Of a stretch of DNA of 64,000 nt, positions 9,714-18,894 are shown piece by piece. This DNA is from Amphritea sp. (GTDB taxonomy: Bacteria; Pseudomonadota; Gammaproteobacteria; Pseudomonadales; Balneatricaceae). Every line of letters starts with the position of its first letter. The stretch's first letter is position 1. The DNA lies in NCBI RefSeq assembly GCF_016744155.1, contig NZ_JADGEW010000001.1, forward strand, positions 301,714-365,713, read 5' to 3'. Made by a program: the position numbers and the translations under genes. The notes beneath the pieces are model-generated. The model ran no database searches. It was not told the origin of the DNA and saw only the letters and a program-made list of their open reading frames with translations.

Positions 9714-10538
9714 TTAAGTGCTTAGCTGTTGCTCCATAGCCGCTGAAGCCGCCTCAACATTCGCACGCAGATGCTCAGGATTAATAGTGCCGATAATGGC
9801 GCTGCTGACCCCTTGATGACCTAATACCTGATCAAAACTTGCCCGAACCGGATCAATTCCTGGCCGTTGATTGAGGCTGCCAGAAGCCAGGGCCTTCTTG
9901 ATAAATACCCCTTTTTCCTCTGCCAGCGCATAATCGATAACCGCCAGCTCGTCCTGGTAATCCAGATTGTAGGTGACCATGGCGATATCAGAGCGTTTCA
10001 GAGCTTCAATGCCCCCGGCAACCGTTTTAGTAGACATACCGGCGGCGCGGATCTTTCCTTCCGCTTTTAACAGCTCCAGCTGTTCCAATATGCCGTAACG
10101 TTGGATGATCTCAATATCATTGCCGTCAGAGTGCACCAGTAGGATATCTATCACATCGGTCTGAAGTCGTTGCAGGCTTCGCTCTATACTTAATCTCACA
10201 TGTTCGGGGGTAAAATCAAAGTGTGATTGCCCAGTCTGGTTATTAAACTCCTCACCAACCTTGCTGCATATCAGCCAATGATCACGCTGCCCCTGCAGTA
10301 GTGGGCCAAGTCGCTCCTCGCTCCGACCATAGGCGGGAGCGGTATCTAGCAGGTTGATCCCCAGATCTCTGCTCAGATCCAGTAGGCCTCGTGCACTCCG
10401 ATCATCAGGAATGGTGAAGCTTTCGGGGTATTTTACACCGCGATCGCGGCCCAGCTTGACCGTGCCCAGCCCGATCGGACTGACCATCAGATCGGTACCG
10501 GCAATCTTTCTCAGTGTTAGCAAAACAAACTCTCCCAT
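9714..10538 (-). CDS. Aldo/keto reductase family protein
   Basis: A 274-residue AKR TIM-barrel oxidoreductase. It has the family pattern GLGTVKLG near the start, NLLDTAPAYGRSEERLG with the catalytic Asp and Tyr (about 58-75), a Lys in ICSKVGEEF, and DVIDILLVHSDG with the fourth tetrad residue, His. The C-terminal SSAIIGTINPEHLRANVEA block is the usual NADP(H)-binding end. The start overlaps the end of the upstream FAD oxidoreductase gene by 22 bp, so it is translationally coupled to it. The substrate is unknown; a sugar- or aldehyde-type carbonyl is likely from the family. Confidence 0.88.
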   Translation of the reverse strand: MGEFVLLTLRKIAGTDLMVSPIGLGTVKLGRDRGVKYPESFTIPDDRSARGLLDLSRDLGINLLDTAPAYGRSEERLGPLLQGQRDHWLICSKVGEEFNNQTGQSHFDFTPEHVRLSIERSLQRLQTDVIDILLVHSDGNDIEIIQRYGILEQLELLKAEGKIRAAGMSTKTVAGGIEALKRSDIAMVTYNLDYQDELAVIDYALAEEKGVFIKKALASGSLNQRPGIDPVRASFDQVLGHQGVSSAIIGTINPEHLRANVEAASAAMEQQLST

Positions 10539-11701
10539 ACTGGTTCAGCGATCTCTGGTTTGGCTAATAGTGCCAGAACGGACCTGTCTGCCTTGGCGCA
10601 GGGGGTGATGTTTTGCTCACTGAGCATGCCAAGGACCTGATCGGCCAGATCGGGTGCCAATGCCAGTTTAGTGGGCCAGCTGATGACGCAATTGCCGCTT
10701 AACTGGGCAAAGGCTGAGTCTGGACGGGTCAGCGACGACTGTTTAGGTTCTGCCCGGTTAATATGAAAACTACCCCAGCGGGCATCGTTCAATTCGACCC
10801 AGGGAAGCAGTTTGGCAATCAGTTGTTGGGCTTCCTTAATTTGTTCTTCTGAACTTCGCTTTACGCCGGCTTCGGCCAAATCGCCGCCCAGATACCATAC
10901 CTGTTCGCCATCCTGGGTTGGGTGTGTGGTGATAGTGACTATGGGCTTGCTACCGCTACTTATGCAATGAGCGAAGGTAGGAAGATCGGAACGATGGCGG
11001 ATTACGACCATATGCAGTGGCCGGCGCTGCATCTGTGGTTGATCTATGCCGAGTTGCTGCAAGAGCTCCTCGGAACCTTCGCCAGCGGTGGTTATATAAC
11101 GCTGGGCTTTAATGCGCAGCTGGTTTAGCTGTACCGCCTGAACTTCACCGTTAAGTGTTTCTAGCCGGACCTCGGAGGGATCAACTTTGCAGATCTGCTG
11201 CATATTGGGTCTGGCCAAGGCCTCAATGACGGAAGGTACATCCAGGACGATCTCATTTAATTTATACAGATTACCGCGGAATTTTGGATTCTGGAAAACC
11301 TGCGGCCGCTCTTTAGCTGAAACTTGATCTACTCGTCCTTTCAGCGCTTTACTGGCCAGGAAGGTCGTCATTTTCGACCCTAGTGAGGCTTTCGACCACA
11401 TATAATGAGCATCAGACAGAATCCGTGCCTGGCTGAGATTTAGTTCGCCTTCTCCCTCGAGACAGGCGCGCCAGCGGGATGGCATATCAGCAATGCTATT
11501 GGATGCCTGGGTTAGAACGCCATTCAAAGCGTATTTTGTGCCGCCGTGAATAATCCCCTGAGAGCGGACGGATTGACGTCCACCGAGGCTATGGGTTTCC
11601 AGCAAGATAGCATCAAAACCTTGTTGTCGGACTCGGTTTAACAGCCAGAGGCCGGCGATACCGCCGCCCAGAATAACCAGATCTGTCGTTACTGTTTGCA
11701 T
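10517..11701 (-). CDS. FAD-dependent oxidoreductase (DAO family)
   Basis: A 394-residue flavoprotein. The N-terminus TDLVILGGGIAGLWLLNRV holds the dinucleotide-binding GxGxxG (Gly12-Gly17), followed by an acidic strand end (LLETHSLGGRQS) that binds the FAD ribose. The general shape is that of the D-amino-acid/glycerol-3-phosphate oxidase superfamily, but no substrate motif is clear. First gene of the reverse operon with the aldo/keto reductase and the Nudix-like protein. It is divergent from waaA with a 65 bp gap that must contain both promoters. The FAD enzyme plus NADPH reductase pairing suggests a small redox pathway, which is inference. Confidence 0.82.
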   Translation of the reverse strand: MQTVTTDLVILGGGIAGLWLLNRVRQQGFDAILLETHSLGGRQSVRSQGIIHGGTKYALNGVLTQASNSIADMPSRWRACLEGEGELNLSQARILSDAHYMWSKASLGSKMTTFLASKALKGRVDQVSAKERPQVFQNPKFRGNLYKLNEIVLDVPSVIEALARPNMQQICKVDPSEVRLETLNGEVQAVQLNQLRIKAQRYITTAGEGSEELLQQLGIDQPQMQRRPLHMVVIRHRSDLPTFAHCISSGSKPIVTITTHPTQDGEQVWYLGGDLAEAGVKRSSEEQIKEAQQLIAKLLPWVELNDARWGSFHINRAEPKQSSLTRPDSAFAQLSGNCVISWPTKLALAPDLADQVLGMLSEQNITPCAKADRSVLALLAKPEIAEPVWESLFC

Positions 11702-11766
11702 CTTTATACCTGCGATTAACAGCGGTCATTATACCCTCGGTATCACTCACTGATAATGGTAAACTG

Positions 11767-13068
11767 ATGTTTTACTTATGGAATGCGTATATCTCTATGG
11801 CTCGTTGGTTCTATTCGCTGATGTTTTATTGTCTGATACCACTGGTTTTGCTGAAGCTTTGGCTGCGCGGTAAGCAGGCGCCGGAGTATCGACGTCGCTG
11901 GTCTGAGCGCTTTGGTTTTGTTCATTCCGTTGAGGGCGCGCGACCTATCTGGGTGCATGCCGTTTCGTTTGGCGAAACGATGGCAATTATTCCTTTGGTA
12001 GAAAAACTGCTGGATGAGCACCCGGAGGTGCCGGTACTCATTACCAGCATGACGCCTACTGGCAGTGCCCGGGTGACGGCTCATTTTGGTGATCGGGTTA
12101 GCCACTGTTATTGCCCATATGATCTTCCCGATGCTTTGGCCCGTTTTCATAAACGCATCAATCCCCGTAGCTGCGTGATCGTCGAAACTGAACTTTGGCC
12201 CAATCTTATCCACAGCTGCGCTCAGCGTAATATCCCGGTGTTGGTAACCAATGCACGGCTATCTGCACGCTCAGCTGCCGGCTATCAACGATTCAGATGG
12301 CTTGCTGAACCAATGTTGCAACGTGTCACAGGGATTGCAGTACAGAATGCGCAGGATGGTGAACGCTTTGTCGAGCTGGGGCTGGCGTCTGAAAAGTTAA
12401 AAGTGACCGGTAGTATTAAGTTCGATATTGAAGCCCCAGAGGGCGCTGCGTCTGAAGCCAGCAGGTTGAAAAATGCCTGGGGTTCTGAGCGCCCGGTGAT
12501 TATTGCAGCCAGTACCCATGATGATGAAGAAACGCAGCTGTTGCAGGCTTATCGGAATCTGCAATCGCGATATAACGATCTTGTTTTAGTGCTGGTACCC
12601 AGGCATCCGGAGCGCTTTACCAGCATTTATGATCAAAGTGTTAAGGCAGGCTTTCGTACCTGTCGTCGAAGTCTGACTCAGCTACCGGCAGCAGATTGTC
12701 AGATCTATCTTGGGGATACTATGGGTGAGTTGATGACGCTGTACAGTACGGCAGATATCGCTTTTGTCGGGGGCAGCCTGGTTGAACATGGAGGTCATAA
12801 TCCACTGGAGCCTGCGGTACTGGGTAAGCCGGTACTAATCGGCCCCCATGTTCATAACTTTCATCAAATCGTTGAGACGATGGAGCAGGAACTGGCGCTT
12901 CAGGTTGTCATCGATACCGAAGAGCTACAGCGGGTTGTTGCTGAATTGATTGATCATCCAGAGCAGGCACGGGCGATGGGCATTCGTGGTCGTAACTGTA
13001 TTGAAGCGAATCGGGGTGCGCTTGACCAACAGCTGCAATTGGTAAAACAGATGGCTGCTCTTGGCTAA
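11767..13068 (+). CDS. waaA: Lipid IVA 3-deoxy-D-manno-octulosonic acid transferase
   Basis: A 433-residue GT30 Kdo transferase that adds Kdo to lipid IVA, needed before LpxL can act. An N-terminal membrane anchor (about residues 10-30) precedes the RGKQAPEYRRRWSERFG block that defines the family; VHAVSFGETMA carries the conserved glutamate region, and VGGSLVEHGGHNPLEPA near 337 is the CMP-Kdo-binding loop. Starts at ATG 11767 or 11797; the second would match the length of the E. coli protein's N-terminus. A 9-bp-arm hairpin (13054-13075) spans its stop codon, right before the convergent gmhA. Confidence 0.94.
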   Translation: MFYLWNAYISMARWFYSLMFYCLIPLVLLKLWLRGKQAPEYRRRWSERFGFVHSVEGARPIWVHAVSFGETMAIIPLVEKLLDEHPEVPVLITSMTPTGSARVTAHFGDRVSHCYCPYDLPDALARFHKRINPRSCVIVETELWPNLIHSCAQRNIPVLVTNARLSARSAAGYQRFRWLAEPMLQRVTGIAVQNAQDGERFVELGLASEKLKVTGSIKFDIEAPEGAASEASRLKNAWGSERPVIIAASTHDDEETQLLQAYRNLQSRYNDLVLVLVPRHPERFTSIYDQSVKAGFRTCRRSLTQLPAADCQIYLGDTMGELMTLYSTADIAFVGGSLVEHGGHNPLEPAVLGKPVLIGPHVHNFHQIVETMEQELALQVVIDTEELQRVVAELIDHPEQARAMGIRGRNCIEANRGALDQQLQLVKQMAALG

Positions 13069-13075
13069 GAGCAGC
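13054..13075. terminator. Hairpin across the waaA stop codon
   Basis: Two perfect 9-base arms (13054-13062 and 13067-13075) around a GGCT loop include the waaA TAA. There is no T-run on either strand, so it is either a weak bidirectional terminator between the convergent waaA and gmhA genes or an mRNA-end stabiliser. Confidence 0.4.
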
Positions 13076-13092
13076 TTAGGGTCGAACAGTTA

Positions 13093-13656
13093 TTATGGAG
13101 TCGACATTCGCCGGTCCATCTCTTCACAGAGCCAATGGCCGATAAATATATGGGCTTCCTGAATTCGGGCTGTTTCACTGCTCGGTGCTTTTACTAAATG
13201 GTCCGCAATTGAGGCGAGCTTTCCGCCGCTCTCTCCGGTCCAGGCCCAGCAAACGGCGCCAATATTCTGAGCCGCTTCTATCGCGTTGATAACATTTGCG
13301 CTGTTACCTGAAGTGGATAAGCCGATAACCAGATCCCGGGGTTGGCACAACGCCTCTATCTGGCGGGTGAATACCGAATCAAAGCTGTAGTCATTAGAGT
13401 GCGCAGTCAGGATAGAGCTGTCTACCGTCAGGGCCAGAGCGGGAAGCGCCCTGCGTTCTGCTTTGTAACGTATGACAAACTCTGCCGCCAAGTGTTGGCA
13501 ATCGGCAGCACTGCCGCCATTGCCAAAAAACAGTAGCTTGCCGCCGGCAGTGAATGTTGCTGCGACCTGTTCGGCTAGCTGACGGATATCCGTCTCGATC
13601 TCTGGCAGACGATTAAAGGTCTGCATATGGCGTTGCAGTGCACTTTCAAATGACAT
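13093..13656 (-). CDS. gmhA: Phosphoheptose isomerase (SIS domain)
   Basis: A 187-residue SIS-domain protein, the size of GmhA (sedoheptulose-7-phosphate to D,D-heptose-7-phosphate, first step of LPS heptose synthesis). LLFFGNGGSAADCQHLAAEF (about 41-60) has the phosphate-binding loop and a metal-site His; LVIGLSTSGNSANVI is the second SIS loop; EAHIFIGHWLCEEMD near the end has the conserved Glu/His pair. It is followed closely upstream by cyaY (10 bp), so they may share a transcript. The alternative, the DnaA-binding SIS protein DiaA, is close in sequence and cannot be ruled out; the LPS neighbours favour GmhA. Confidence 0.82.
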   Translation of the reverse strand: MSFESALQRHMQTFNRLPEIETDIRQLAEQVAATFTAGGKLLFFGNGGSAADCQHLAAEFVIRYKAERRALPALALTVDSSILTAHSNDYSFDSVFTRQIEALCQPRDLVIGLSTSGNSANVINAIEAAQNIGAVCWAWTGESGGKLASIADHLVKAPSSETARIQEAHIFIGHWLCEEMDRRMSTP

Positions 13657-13666
13657 CGGTTATTCC

Positions 13667-13996
13667 TTATAGATCGAAGCTGAAACTTTCACCGGCCTGC
13701 GCTGATAATACTTCAGTCAGAACATCATTCAACAGTGCTCCATCACTGTCACGGGCCCAGGTTTTACCATTAAAATCGAAGTGAAAACCACCGCTGCGGG
13801 CTGCTAGCCAGAGCTGTTTAACCGGTGTCTGCCGGGTAAATATCACCTGAGTCTGATTCTCGCAGATCACTGTGAGTACGCCACCGTTATTCATAAAGTC
13901 GATGTCGGACTCGGCTTCATCAAGAACTTCTTCGATCTCGAATAGAGTGTCGTCAACCTTCTGGTTAAATTCAGATTCGTTCATTGTAGTACTCAT
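13667..13996 (-). CDS. cyaY: Iron-sulfur assembly protein CyaY (frataxin)
   Basis: A 109-residue bacterial frataxin, a regulator and iron donor of Fe-S cluster assembly in the cytoplasm. The N-terminal helix is acidic (EIEEVLDEAESDID), matching the iron-binding face, and the central strands contain QVIFTRQTPVKQLWLAA followed by GGFHFDF, both characteristic. A second in-frame ATG at residue 5 could be the real start. Its place next to lptM and lysA on the other strand is the usual gammaproteobacterial arrangement. Confidence 0.93.
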   Translation of the reverse strand: MSTTMNESEFNQKVDDTLFEIEEVLDEAESDIDFMNNGGVLTVICENQTQVIFTRQTPVKQLWLAARSGGFHFDFNGKTWARDSDGALLNDVLTEVLSAQAGESFSFDL

Positions 13997-14105
13997 GTGA
14001 CGGAATATTATCAGTGAGACAGAGTATATAGCAGTTCGTTCAGGTACTCATCATGGCTGCTGCGCTGTATAATCGGGCGATTAACTAAAAATCAGGAATA
14101 AAAAC

Positions 14106-14216
14106 GTGAAAGCCTGTTGGATCGCCATTTTTTTCAGTGCTCTGTTGATCAGTGGTTGTGGTCAGAAAGGGGACCTTTATCTGCCCGAAGATGCGCCCAA
14201 ACAGGCGCAGCAGTAG
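14106..14216 (+). CDS. lptM: LPS translocon maturation lipoprotein LptM (YifL/LppL type)
   Basis: A 36-residue lipoprotein starting at GTG 14106. It has a short signal peptide, the lipobox LISGC with the lipidated Cys at residue 18, then GQKGDLYLPED, the very conserved start of the mature LptM family (CGxKGPLYLP). LptM assists maturation of the LptD-LptE outer-membrane LPS translocon. Its place between cyaY and lysA is the classic one. It fits the surrounding LPS genes. The small size means it can easily be missed by gene callers. Confidence 0.9.
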   Translation: MKACWIAIFFSALLISGCGQKGDLYLPEDAPKQAQQ

Positions 14217-14308
14217 CCTTTAATTACTTTAACGAATCAATTAGAACTAGTTTCTATTAACAGGCTCAGTTATTCCTGAGCAGTAACCTTATATACAGAC
14301 AGATAACC

Positions 14309-15559
14309 ATGGATAATTTTCAATACCTGAATGGCCGCCTTTGTGCCGAAGAAGTGCTGGTAAGCCGGATTGCTGAACAATACGGTACGCCAACCTATAT
14401 CTATTCCCGCGATGCTCTGGAACGCGCTTACCTGGATTACGCTCAGGCACTTGAAGGCCGTGATGCACTGGTATGTTACGCGGTGAAAGCTAACTCAAAT
14501 ATCGGCGTGTTGAATGTGCTGGCACGATTGGGCGCGGGTTTCGATATCGTTTCCCTGGGTGAGCTGGAGCGGGTTATTAAGGCCGGTGGTGACCCTGCGA
14601 AAGTAGTTTTTTCGGGTGTAGCAAAGCGTGAAGATGAAATGCGCCGTGCCCTGGAACTGGGTATCCACTGCTTTAATATTGAGTCGGAAGCCGAGTTGGA
14701 TCGTTTGAACAAAGTGGCGGCTGAACTGGATAAAGTGGCGGTGATCTCATTGCGAGTCAATCCCGATGTGGATGCCGGTACTCACCCATATATCTCTACC
14801 GGTCTGAAAGACAATAAGTTCGGTGTGGCTATCGAAGAGGCGGCACGTGTCTACCGTTATGCTCACAGCCTGAGCCATCTCGAAGTACAAGGTGTGGATT
14901 GCCATATCGGTTCTCAGCTGACAGAGGTTGAGCCGTTCCTGGATGCGCTGGACCGGTTATTATTGCTGATCGATACCCTGGCAGAACAAGGCATCACTAT
15001 TAAGCATCTGGATCTGGGCGGTGGCCTGGGGGTTTGCTATACCGACGAAGTGCCTCCTACACCTCAGGAGTATATCGCCGCAGTGCTTGAAAAACTCGGC
15101 GATCGGCCACTGAAGCTGATCTTTGAACCGGGGCGATCTATCGCTGCTAATGCGGGCATTATGATTACTAAGGTCGAGTTCCTTAAGTGTAATGAGCATA
15201 AGAACTTTGCCATTATTGATGGCGCTATGAATGACCTTATTCGTCCGGCACTGTATAGCGCTTACATGGAGATTATTCCGGTAGAGATTCGTGAGGAAGG
15301 CGACGCGCGGAGCTTTGATCTGGTAGGTCCGGTCTGTGAGTCCGGTGATTTCCTCGGGAAAGATCGAGAGTTGAATATCGAGCCGGGTGATCTGTTAGCG
15401 GTTTGTTCTGCCGGCGCCTATGGTTTTGGCATGAGTTCAAATTACAATACCCGTAACCGGGCTGCTGAAGTGATGGTCGATGACAATCAGATACACTTGA
15501 TTCGTAAGCGCGAAACCGTTGTAGACCAGCTACGGGGTGAAACTGTTTTACCGGGTTGA
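14309..15559 (+). CDS. lysA: Diaminopimelate decarboxylase
   Basis: A 416-residue PLP enzyme of the alanine-racemase fold that turns meso-diaminopimelate into lysine. The PLP Lys is K60 in YAVKANSN; the HIGSQ block, the GGGLG phosphate loop, EPGRS and the CESGD sequence with the active-site Cys are all present in the usual order. It is followed by dapF after 110 bp, so the last two lysine/cell-wall precursor steps sit side by side. Confidence 0.97.
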   Translation: MDNFQYLNGRLCAEEVLVSRIAEQYGTPTYIYSRDALERAYLDYAQALEGRDALVCYAVKANSNIGVLNVLARLGAGFDIVSLGELERVIKAGGDPAKVVFSGVAKREDEMRRALELGIHCFNIESEAELDRLNKVAAELDKVAVISLRVNPDVDAGTHPYISTGLKDNKFGVAIEEAARVYRYAHSLSHLEVQGVDCHIGSQLTEVEPFLDALDRLLLLIDTLAEQGITIKHLDLGGGLGVCYTDEVPPTPQEYIAAVLEKLGDRPLKLIFEPGRSIAANAGIMITKVEFLKCNEHKNFAIIDGAMNDLIRPALYSAYMEIIPVEIREEGDARSFDLVGPVCESGDFLGKDRELNIEPGDLLAVCSAGAYGFGMSSNYNTRNRAAEVMVDDNQIHLIRKRETVVDQLRGETVLPG

Positions 15560-15669
15560 TGGTCTTAGTTGTAACAAGGGTTATTGAAAGGACCTGTTAA
15601 TCAGTCTCGTTAATGAGCCCGACAGAAAAGGCAAAGCACTGTCCGAACAGTGCGCCTAAAGAGAAAACT

Positions 15670-16500
15670 ATGTTAGTTCGATTTACAAAAATGCACGGTC
15701 TTGGCAATGATTTCTTGGTGCTGGATACCGTGACACAAAAAGTTAAGGTTAATTCCGCGATGGTTGCGCGTCTGGCGGACCGAAACCTGGGTGTCGGTTT
15801 TGATCAGATGCTGATTGTTGAGCCACCCACTAATCCTGAGATGGATTTCCGCTATCGGATATTTAATTCTGATGGTACTGAAGTAGAACATTGTGGCAAT
15901 GGTGCCCGCTGTTTTGCCAAGTTCGTCCGGGATAAGCGACTTACCGCTAAAGAAACGGTTGCAGTAGAAACCCAGCAAGGGCCTATCTACCTAACGATAA
16001 CTGCTGATAAGCAGGTGATTGTGGATATGGGCGTGCCGATACTGGAACCCCAGAAGATTCCTTTCAGTGCGGATCAGCAGGCAGCTACCTATTCTATAGA
16101 TGTGGATGGACAATCAGTCCAGATCAGTGCGGTCTCGATGGGCAATCCCCACGGTGTGCTGGTGGTCGATGCGGTTAGTACCGCTCCCGTTGAGACTTGG
16201 GGGCCGGCACTGGAATGCGACCCTAAGTTCCCGGCTAAAGCGAATATCGGTTTTATGGAAGTGATCAGCGGTGCTGAGATCCGTTTGCGTGTTTTTGAAC
16301 GCGGTGCCGGTGAAACCAAAGCCTGTGGAACCGGTGCTTGTGCTGCGGTTGTTGCGGGTCGTTTACGTGGCCTGTTAGATCAAAAAGTGACAGTGCACCT
16401 ACCCGGTGGCACACTGTTGGTAGAGTGGGCCGGTGAAGGGGAGCCACTGATAATGACAGGGCCTGCAACTACAGTGTATGAAGGACAAATCTTCCTATGA
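15670..16500 (+). CDS. dapF: Diaminopimelate epimerase
   Basis: A 276-residue epimerase converting L,L- to meso-diaminopimelate, for lysine and peptidoglycan. The two catalytic Cys are C75 in EHCGNGARC and C219 in [11 protein letters not shown]; the N-terminal MHGLGNDF is diagnostic. The frame extends upstream to 15613, but ATG 15670 has an AAAGAGA ribosome site and gives the family's usual length. Its end overlaps the DUF484 gene by 4 bp. Confidence 0.96.
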   Translation: MLVRFTKMHGLGNDFLVLDTVTQKVKVNSAMVARLADRNLGVGFDQMLIVEPPTNPEMDFRYRIFNSDGTEVEHCGNGARCFAKFVRDKRLTAKETVAVETQQGPIYLTITADKQVIVDMGVPILEPQKIPFSADQQAATYSIDVDGQSVQISAVSMGNPHGVLVVDAVSTAPVETWGPALECDPKFPAKANIGFMEVISGAEIRLRVFERGAGETKACGTGACAAVVAGRLRGLLDQKVTVHLPGGTLLVEWAGEGEPLIMTGPATTVYEGQIFL

Positions 16501-17213
16501 GCGAAAATAAGCCAACAGCGACTAAGCCTGTAAGTACGATCTCTCAAGAGATTAGTGCCGAGCAGGTTGCTGAGTATTTAACCCAGAATCCGGATTTTTT
16601 CACTGGCAATGAATATTTGCTGGAGAAACTTTATGTTCCTCATCAGCGAGGTAATACGGTTTCGCTAGTGGAGCGACAGACGAGCCTGCTGCGCCAGAAG
16701 AATCGCGAGTTACACGATTATCTCGGTGATATGATCGGCGTGGCCCGGGAAAACGATATTCAGTTCAGTAAAACTAAGAAAATGATTCTGGCGCTGCTGG
16801 ATGCCGATACTCTGGATGATGTAGCTGTCGCAATTGATGAGAGCCTTTGTCAGGATTTCAACAGTGATACCACCGCGTTAGTACTCTTCGGTGAGCAGTC
16901 TGAAGCGCAGAATAATCTGCGCGTACTGTTACGAGAAGATGCCGAAGCCATCGATGGACTGGTGGATCTGTCACAAACCCGTTGCGGTAACCTGACGGAA
17001 TTGCAGAACCAGTTTCTGTTTCAGGAGCAGGCTTTCAAAGTAAAATCTGCTGCCGCTGTACCTATAGTGAAGGGCGAAACTCTGGGGCTGCTGGCAATCG
17101 GTAGCTTTGATGCGTCTTACTTCCAAAGTAATCAGGGAACCCTGTTTCTCGATTATATTGGTCAGGCGCTGAGCCGGGTGGTTTCTCCCCTGCTACAGGA
17201 TCGAAAGGCCTGA
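16497..17213 (+). CDS. DUF484 family protein
   Basis: A 238-residue cytoplasmic protein of the DUF484 family. The N-terminal part has [12 protein letters not shown] and [16 protein letters not shown], the family hallmark: a short helical region that looks like a coiled coil (about 55-80). The remaining two thirds resemble a GAF-type fold. The function is not established; members are found almost always between dapF and xerC, as here. ATG overlaps the dapF stop, and xerC begins 4 bases after its own stop, so the three are one operon. Confidence 0.92.
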   Translation: MSENKPTATKPVSTISQEISAEQVAEYLTQNPDFFTGNEYLLEKLYVPHQRGNTVSLVERQTSLLRQKNRELHDYLGDMIGVARENDIQFSKTKKMILALLDADTLDDVAVAIDESLCQDFNSDTTALVLFGEQSEAQNNLRVLLREDAEAIDGLVDLSQTRCGNLTELQNQFLFQEQAFKVKSAAAVPIVKGETLGLLAIGSFDASYFQSNQGTLFLDYIGQALSRVVSPLLQDRKA

Positions 17214-17217
17214 TTTT

Positions 17218-18168
17218 ATGAACACTGGCGATGCTGCACTGGATGGGTTTTATACCTATCTGGTCAGCGAGCGACAGCTCTCCGGCAACACCCTGAGCAA
17301 TTATCGCCGTGATCTGACCCGTTTGCAGGAGTATCTGCAACACAGCACGCTGTTTCCGAGTGGATGTGTCGATTGGGCTCAGATAGAAACAAAACATATT
17401 CGCAATTTTGTTGCCTGGGTTCATCGTGAAGGGCTGGGCGGCAAAAGTATCCAGCGTCTTTTATCGGCTATCCGCAGCTTTTATAAATATCTTCACCGTG
17501 AAGGGCTGGTGCAACAAAATCCCGCTCTGGGTATTCAAGCGCCTAAAAGCCCCCGCAGGTTACCTCATACACTGGATGTTGATCAGCTTAATCAGTTGCT
17601 TGATACCGACGACAGTACTAAAAATGACCCGCTGGAGTGCCGCGATCAAGCCATTCTGGAGCTGATTTACTCATCCGGACTGCGCTTATCCGAGCTGGTC
17701 AGCCTCGATCTGCACAGTATTGACTGGCAGGAGGCGACGCTGAGAGTGGTAGGCAAGGGATCTAAAGAGCGGGTGTTGCCGATTGGCAGAAAGGCGATGC
17801 AGGCGCTGGATCGTTGGCTTGATCTGCGCGATAACATGACAAAACCTGAAGAGATGGCACTGTTTGTCAGTCAACGGGGTAGTCGGATCAGTACTCGCAG
17901 TGTTCAGCTTCGGATCGACCGCCGGGCTAAGATGCAGCATACTCAAGGCAAGGTCTATCCGCATCGATTACGGCACTCTTTCGCCAGCCATATGCTGGAA
18001 TCCAGTGGCGATCTGCGTGCGGTGCAGGAATTGTTAGGGCATGCTGATATATCCACGACCCAGATCTATACTCACCTTGATTTCAGACATCTGATGGATG
18101 TTTACGATAAAGCTCACCCCCGCGCGCACCGACAATCTGACAATAAGTCTGGGAAAGACGATGATTAA
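17218..18168 (+). CDS. xerC: Tyrosine recombinase XerC
   Basis: A 316-residue site-specific recombinase that, with XerD, resolves chromosome dimers at dif. The N-terminal SAM-like domain (about 1-95) binds the core site. The catalytic domain shows SSGLRLSELVSL with the first Arg, KGSKERVLPI with the catalytic Lys, HRLRHSFASHML with the His-x-x-Arg, and LGHADISTTQIYTH with the nucleophile Tyr. Its stop overlaps the start of the HAD gene by 8 bp. No dif site was seen in the window. Alternative names for integrases can be excluded because the gene lies in the standard xerC context. Confidence 0.95.
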   Translation: MNTGDAALDGFYTYLVSERQLSGNTLSNYRRDLTRLQEYLQHSTLFPSGCVDWAQIETKHIRNFVAWVHREGLGGKSIQRLLSAIRSFYKYLHREGLVQQNPALGIQAPKSPRRLPHTLDVDQLNQLLDTDDSTKNDPLECRDQAILELIYSSGLRLSELVSLDLHSIDWQEATLRVVGKGSKERVLPIGRKAMQALDRWLDLRDNMTKPEEMALFVSQRGSRISTRSVQLRIDRRAKMQHTQGKVYPHRLRHSFASHMLESSGDLRAVQELLGHADISTTQIYTHLDFRHLMDVYDKAHPRAHRQSDNKSGKDDD

Positions 18169-18886
18169 ATGTATAACTTTCGATCTGGATGACACCCTTT
18201 GGGCGGTTAATCCCGTCATAATCGCTGCAAATAAGACACTTTATCAGTGGCTTAGTGAGAATGCTGAGCTGTTCGTCAAGTGCTATAAATTGCGAGATTT
18301 TGAAGTTCTGAAGCAGCAAGCGCTGCAGCAGAGTCCCGATATAGGCCACAGTGTCACCCTGATTCGCCTAAAGCAGCTGGAGATCGGTCTGCTAGAGGCG
18401 GGTTATCCACAGGACCAGGCGGTTGCACTGTCTCAACAGGCATTTGAAGTGTTTATCGAAGCCCGTAATCAGGTAGAGCTATTTGAGCATGCACGGGGTG
18501 TCCTGGAGAAACTGAGACAGTCGGGTTATCTCATCGGCGCGCTGAGTAATGGTAATGCCGATGTAAACCGAGTGGGCCTGGGAGACCTGTTTGATTTTGC
18601 TCTAAATGCTGACGGTGTTGGCAAAGAGAAACCCCACCCTCTGATGTTTGAACAGATGTTACATCGCAATCAACTGCGACCCGAGCAGGTGATTCATATC
18701 GGCGATAATCCTCACCATGATATTCTGGGAGCCAAGCATGTGGGGCTTTGGACAATTTGGGTTAATCTTACAGAGGCAGTCTGGCCGGAAGCTGAAACAG
18801 CGGACCGGGATGTAACCTGTCTTAGCAATATTCCTGATATGGTCGCTGAAATTGCTTCAATTTCAGGACACAGAGCAACACTTTAG
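18161..18886 (+). CDS. HAD-family hydrolase
   Basis: A 241-residue haloacid dehalogenase superfamily phosphatase. Motif I is FDLDDTLW (Asp9 and Asp11), motif II GALSNGNADV, and motif III/IV HIGDNPHHDILGAKHVG. A helical cap lies between motifs I and II. The frame begins upstream at 18098 inside xerC, but the ATG at 18161 puts motif I at the usual distance from the start. Overlap with xerC and conserved neighbourhood suggest co-expression; this family includes FMN or pyrimidine-nucleotide phosphatases (YigB type), so that is the best guess for its substrate. Confidence 0.88.
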   Translation: MIKCITFDLDDTLWAVNPVIIAANKTLYQWLSENAELFVKCYKLRDFEVLKQQALQQSPDIGHSVTLIRLKQLEIGLLEAGYPQDQAVALSQQAFEVFIEARNQVELFEHARGVLEKLRQSGYLIGALSNGNADVNRVGLGDLFDFALNADGVGKEKPHPLMFEQMLHRNQLRPEQVIHIGDNPHHDILGAKHVGLWTIWVNLTEAVWPEAETADRDVTCLSNIPDMVAEIASISGHRATL

Positions 18887-18894
18887 GAAAGCAG

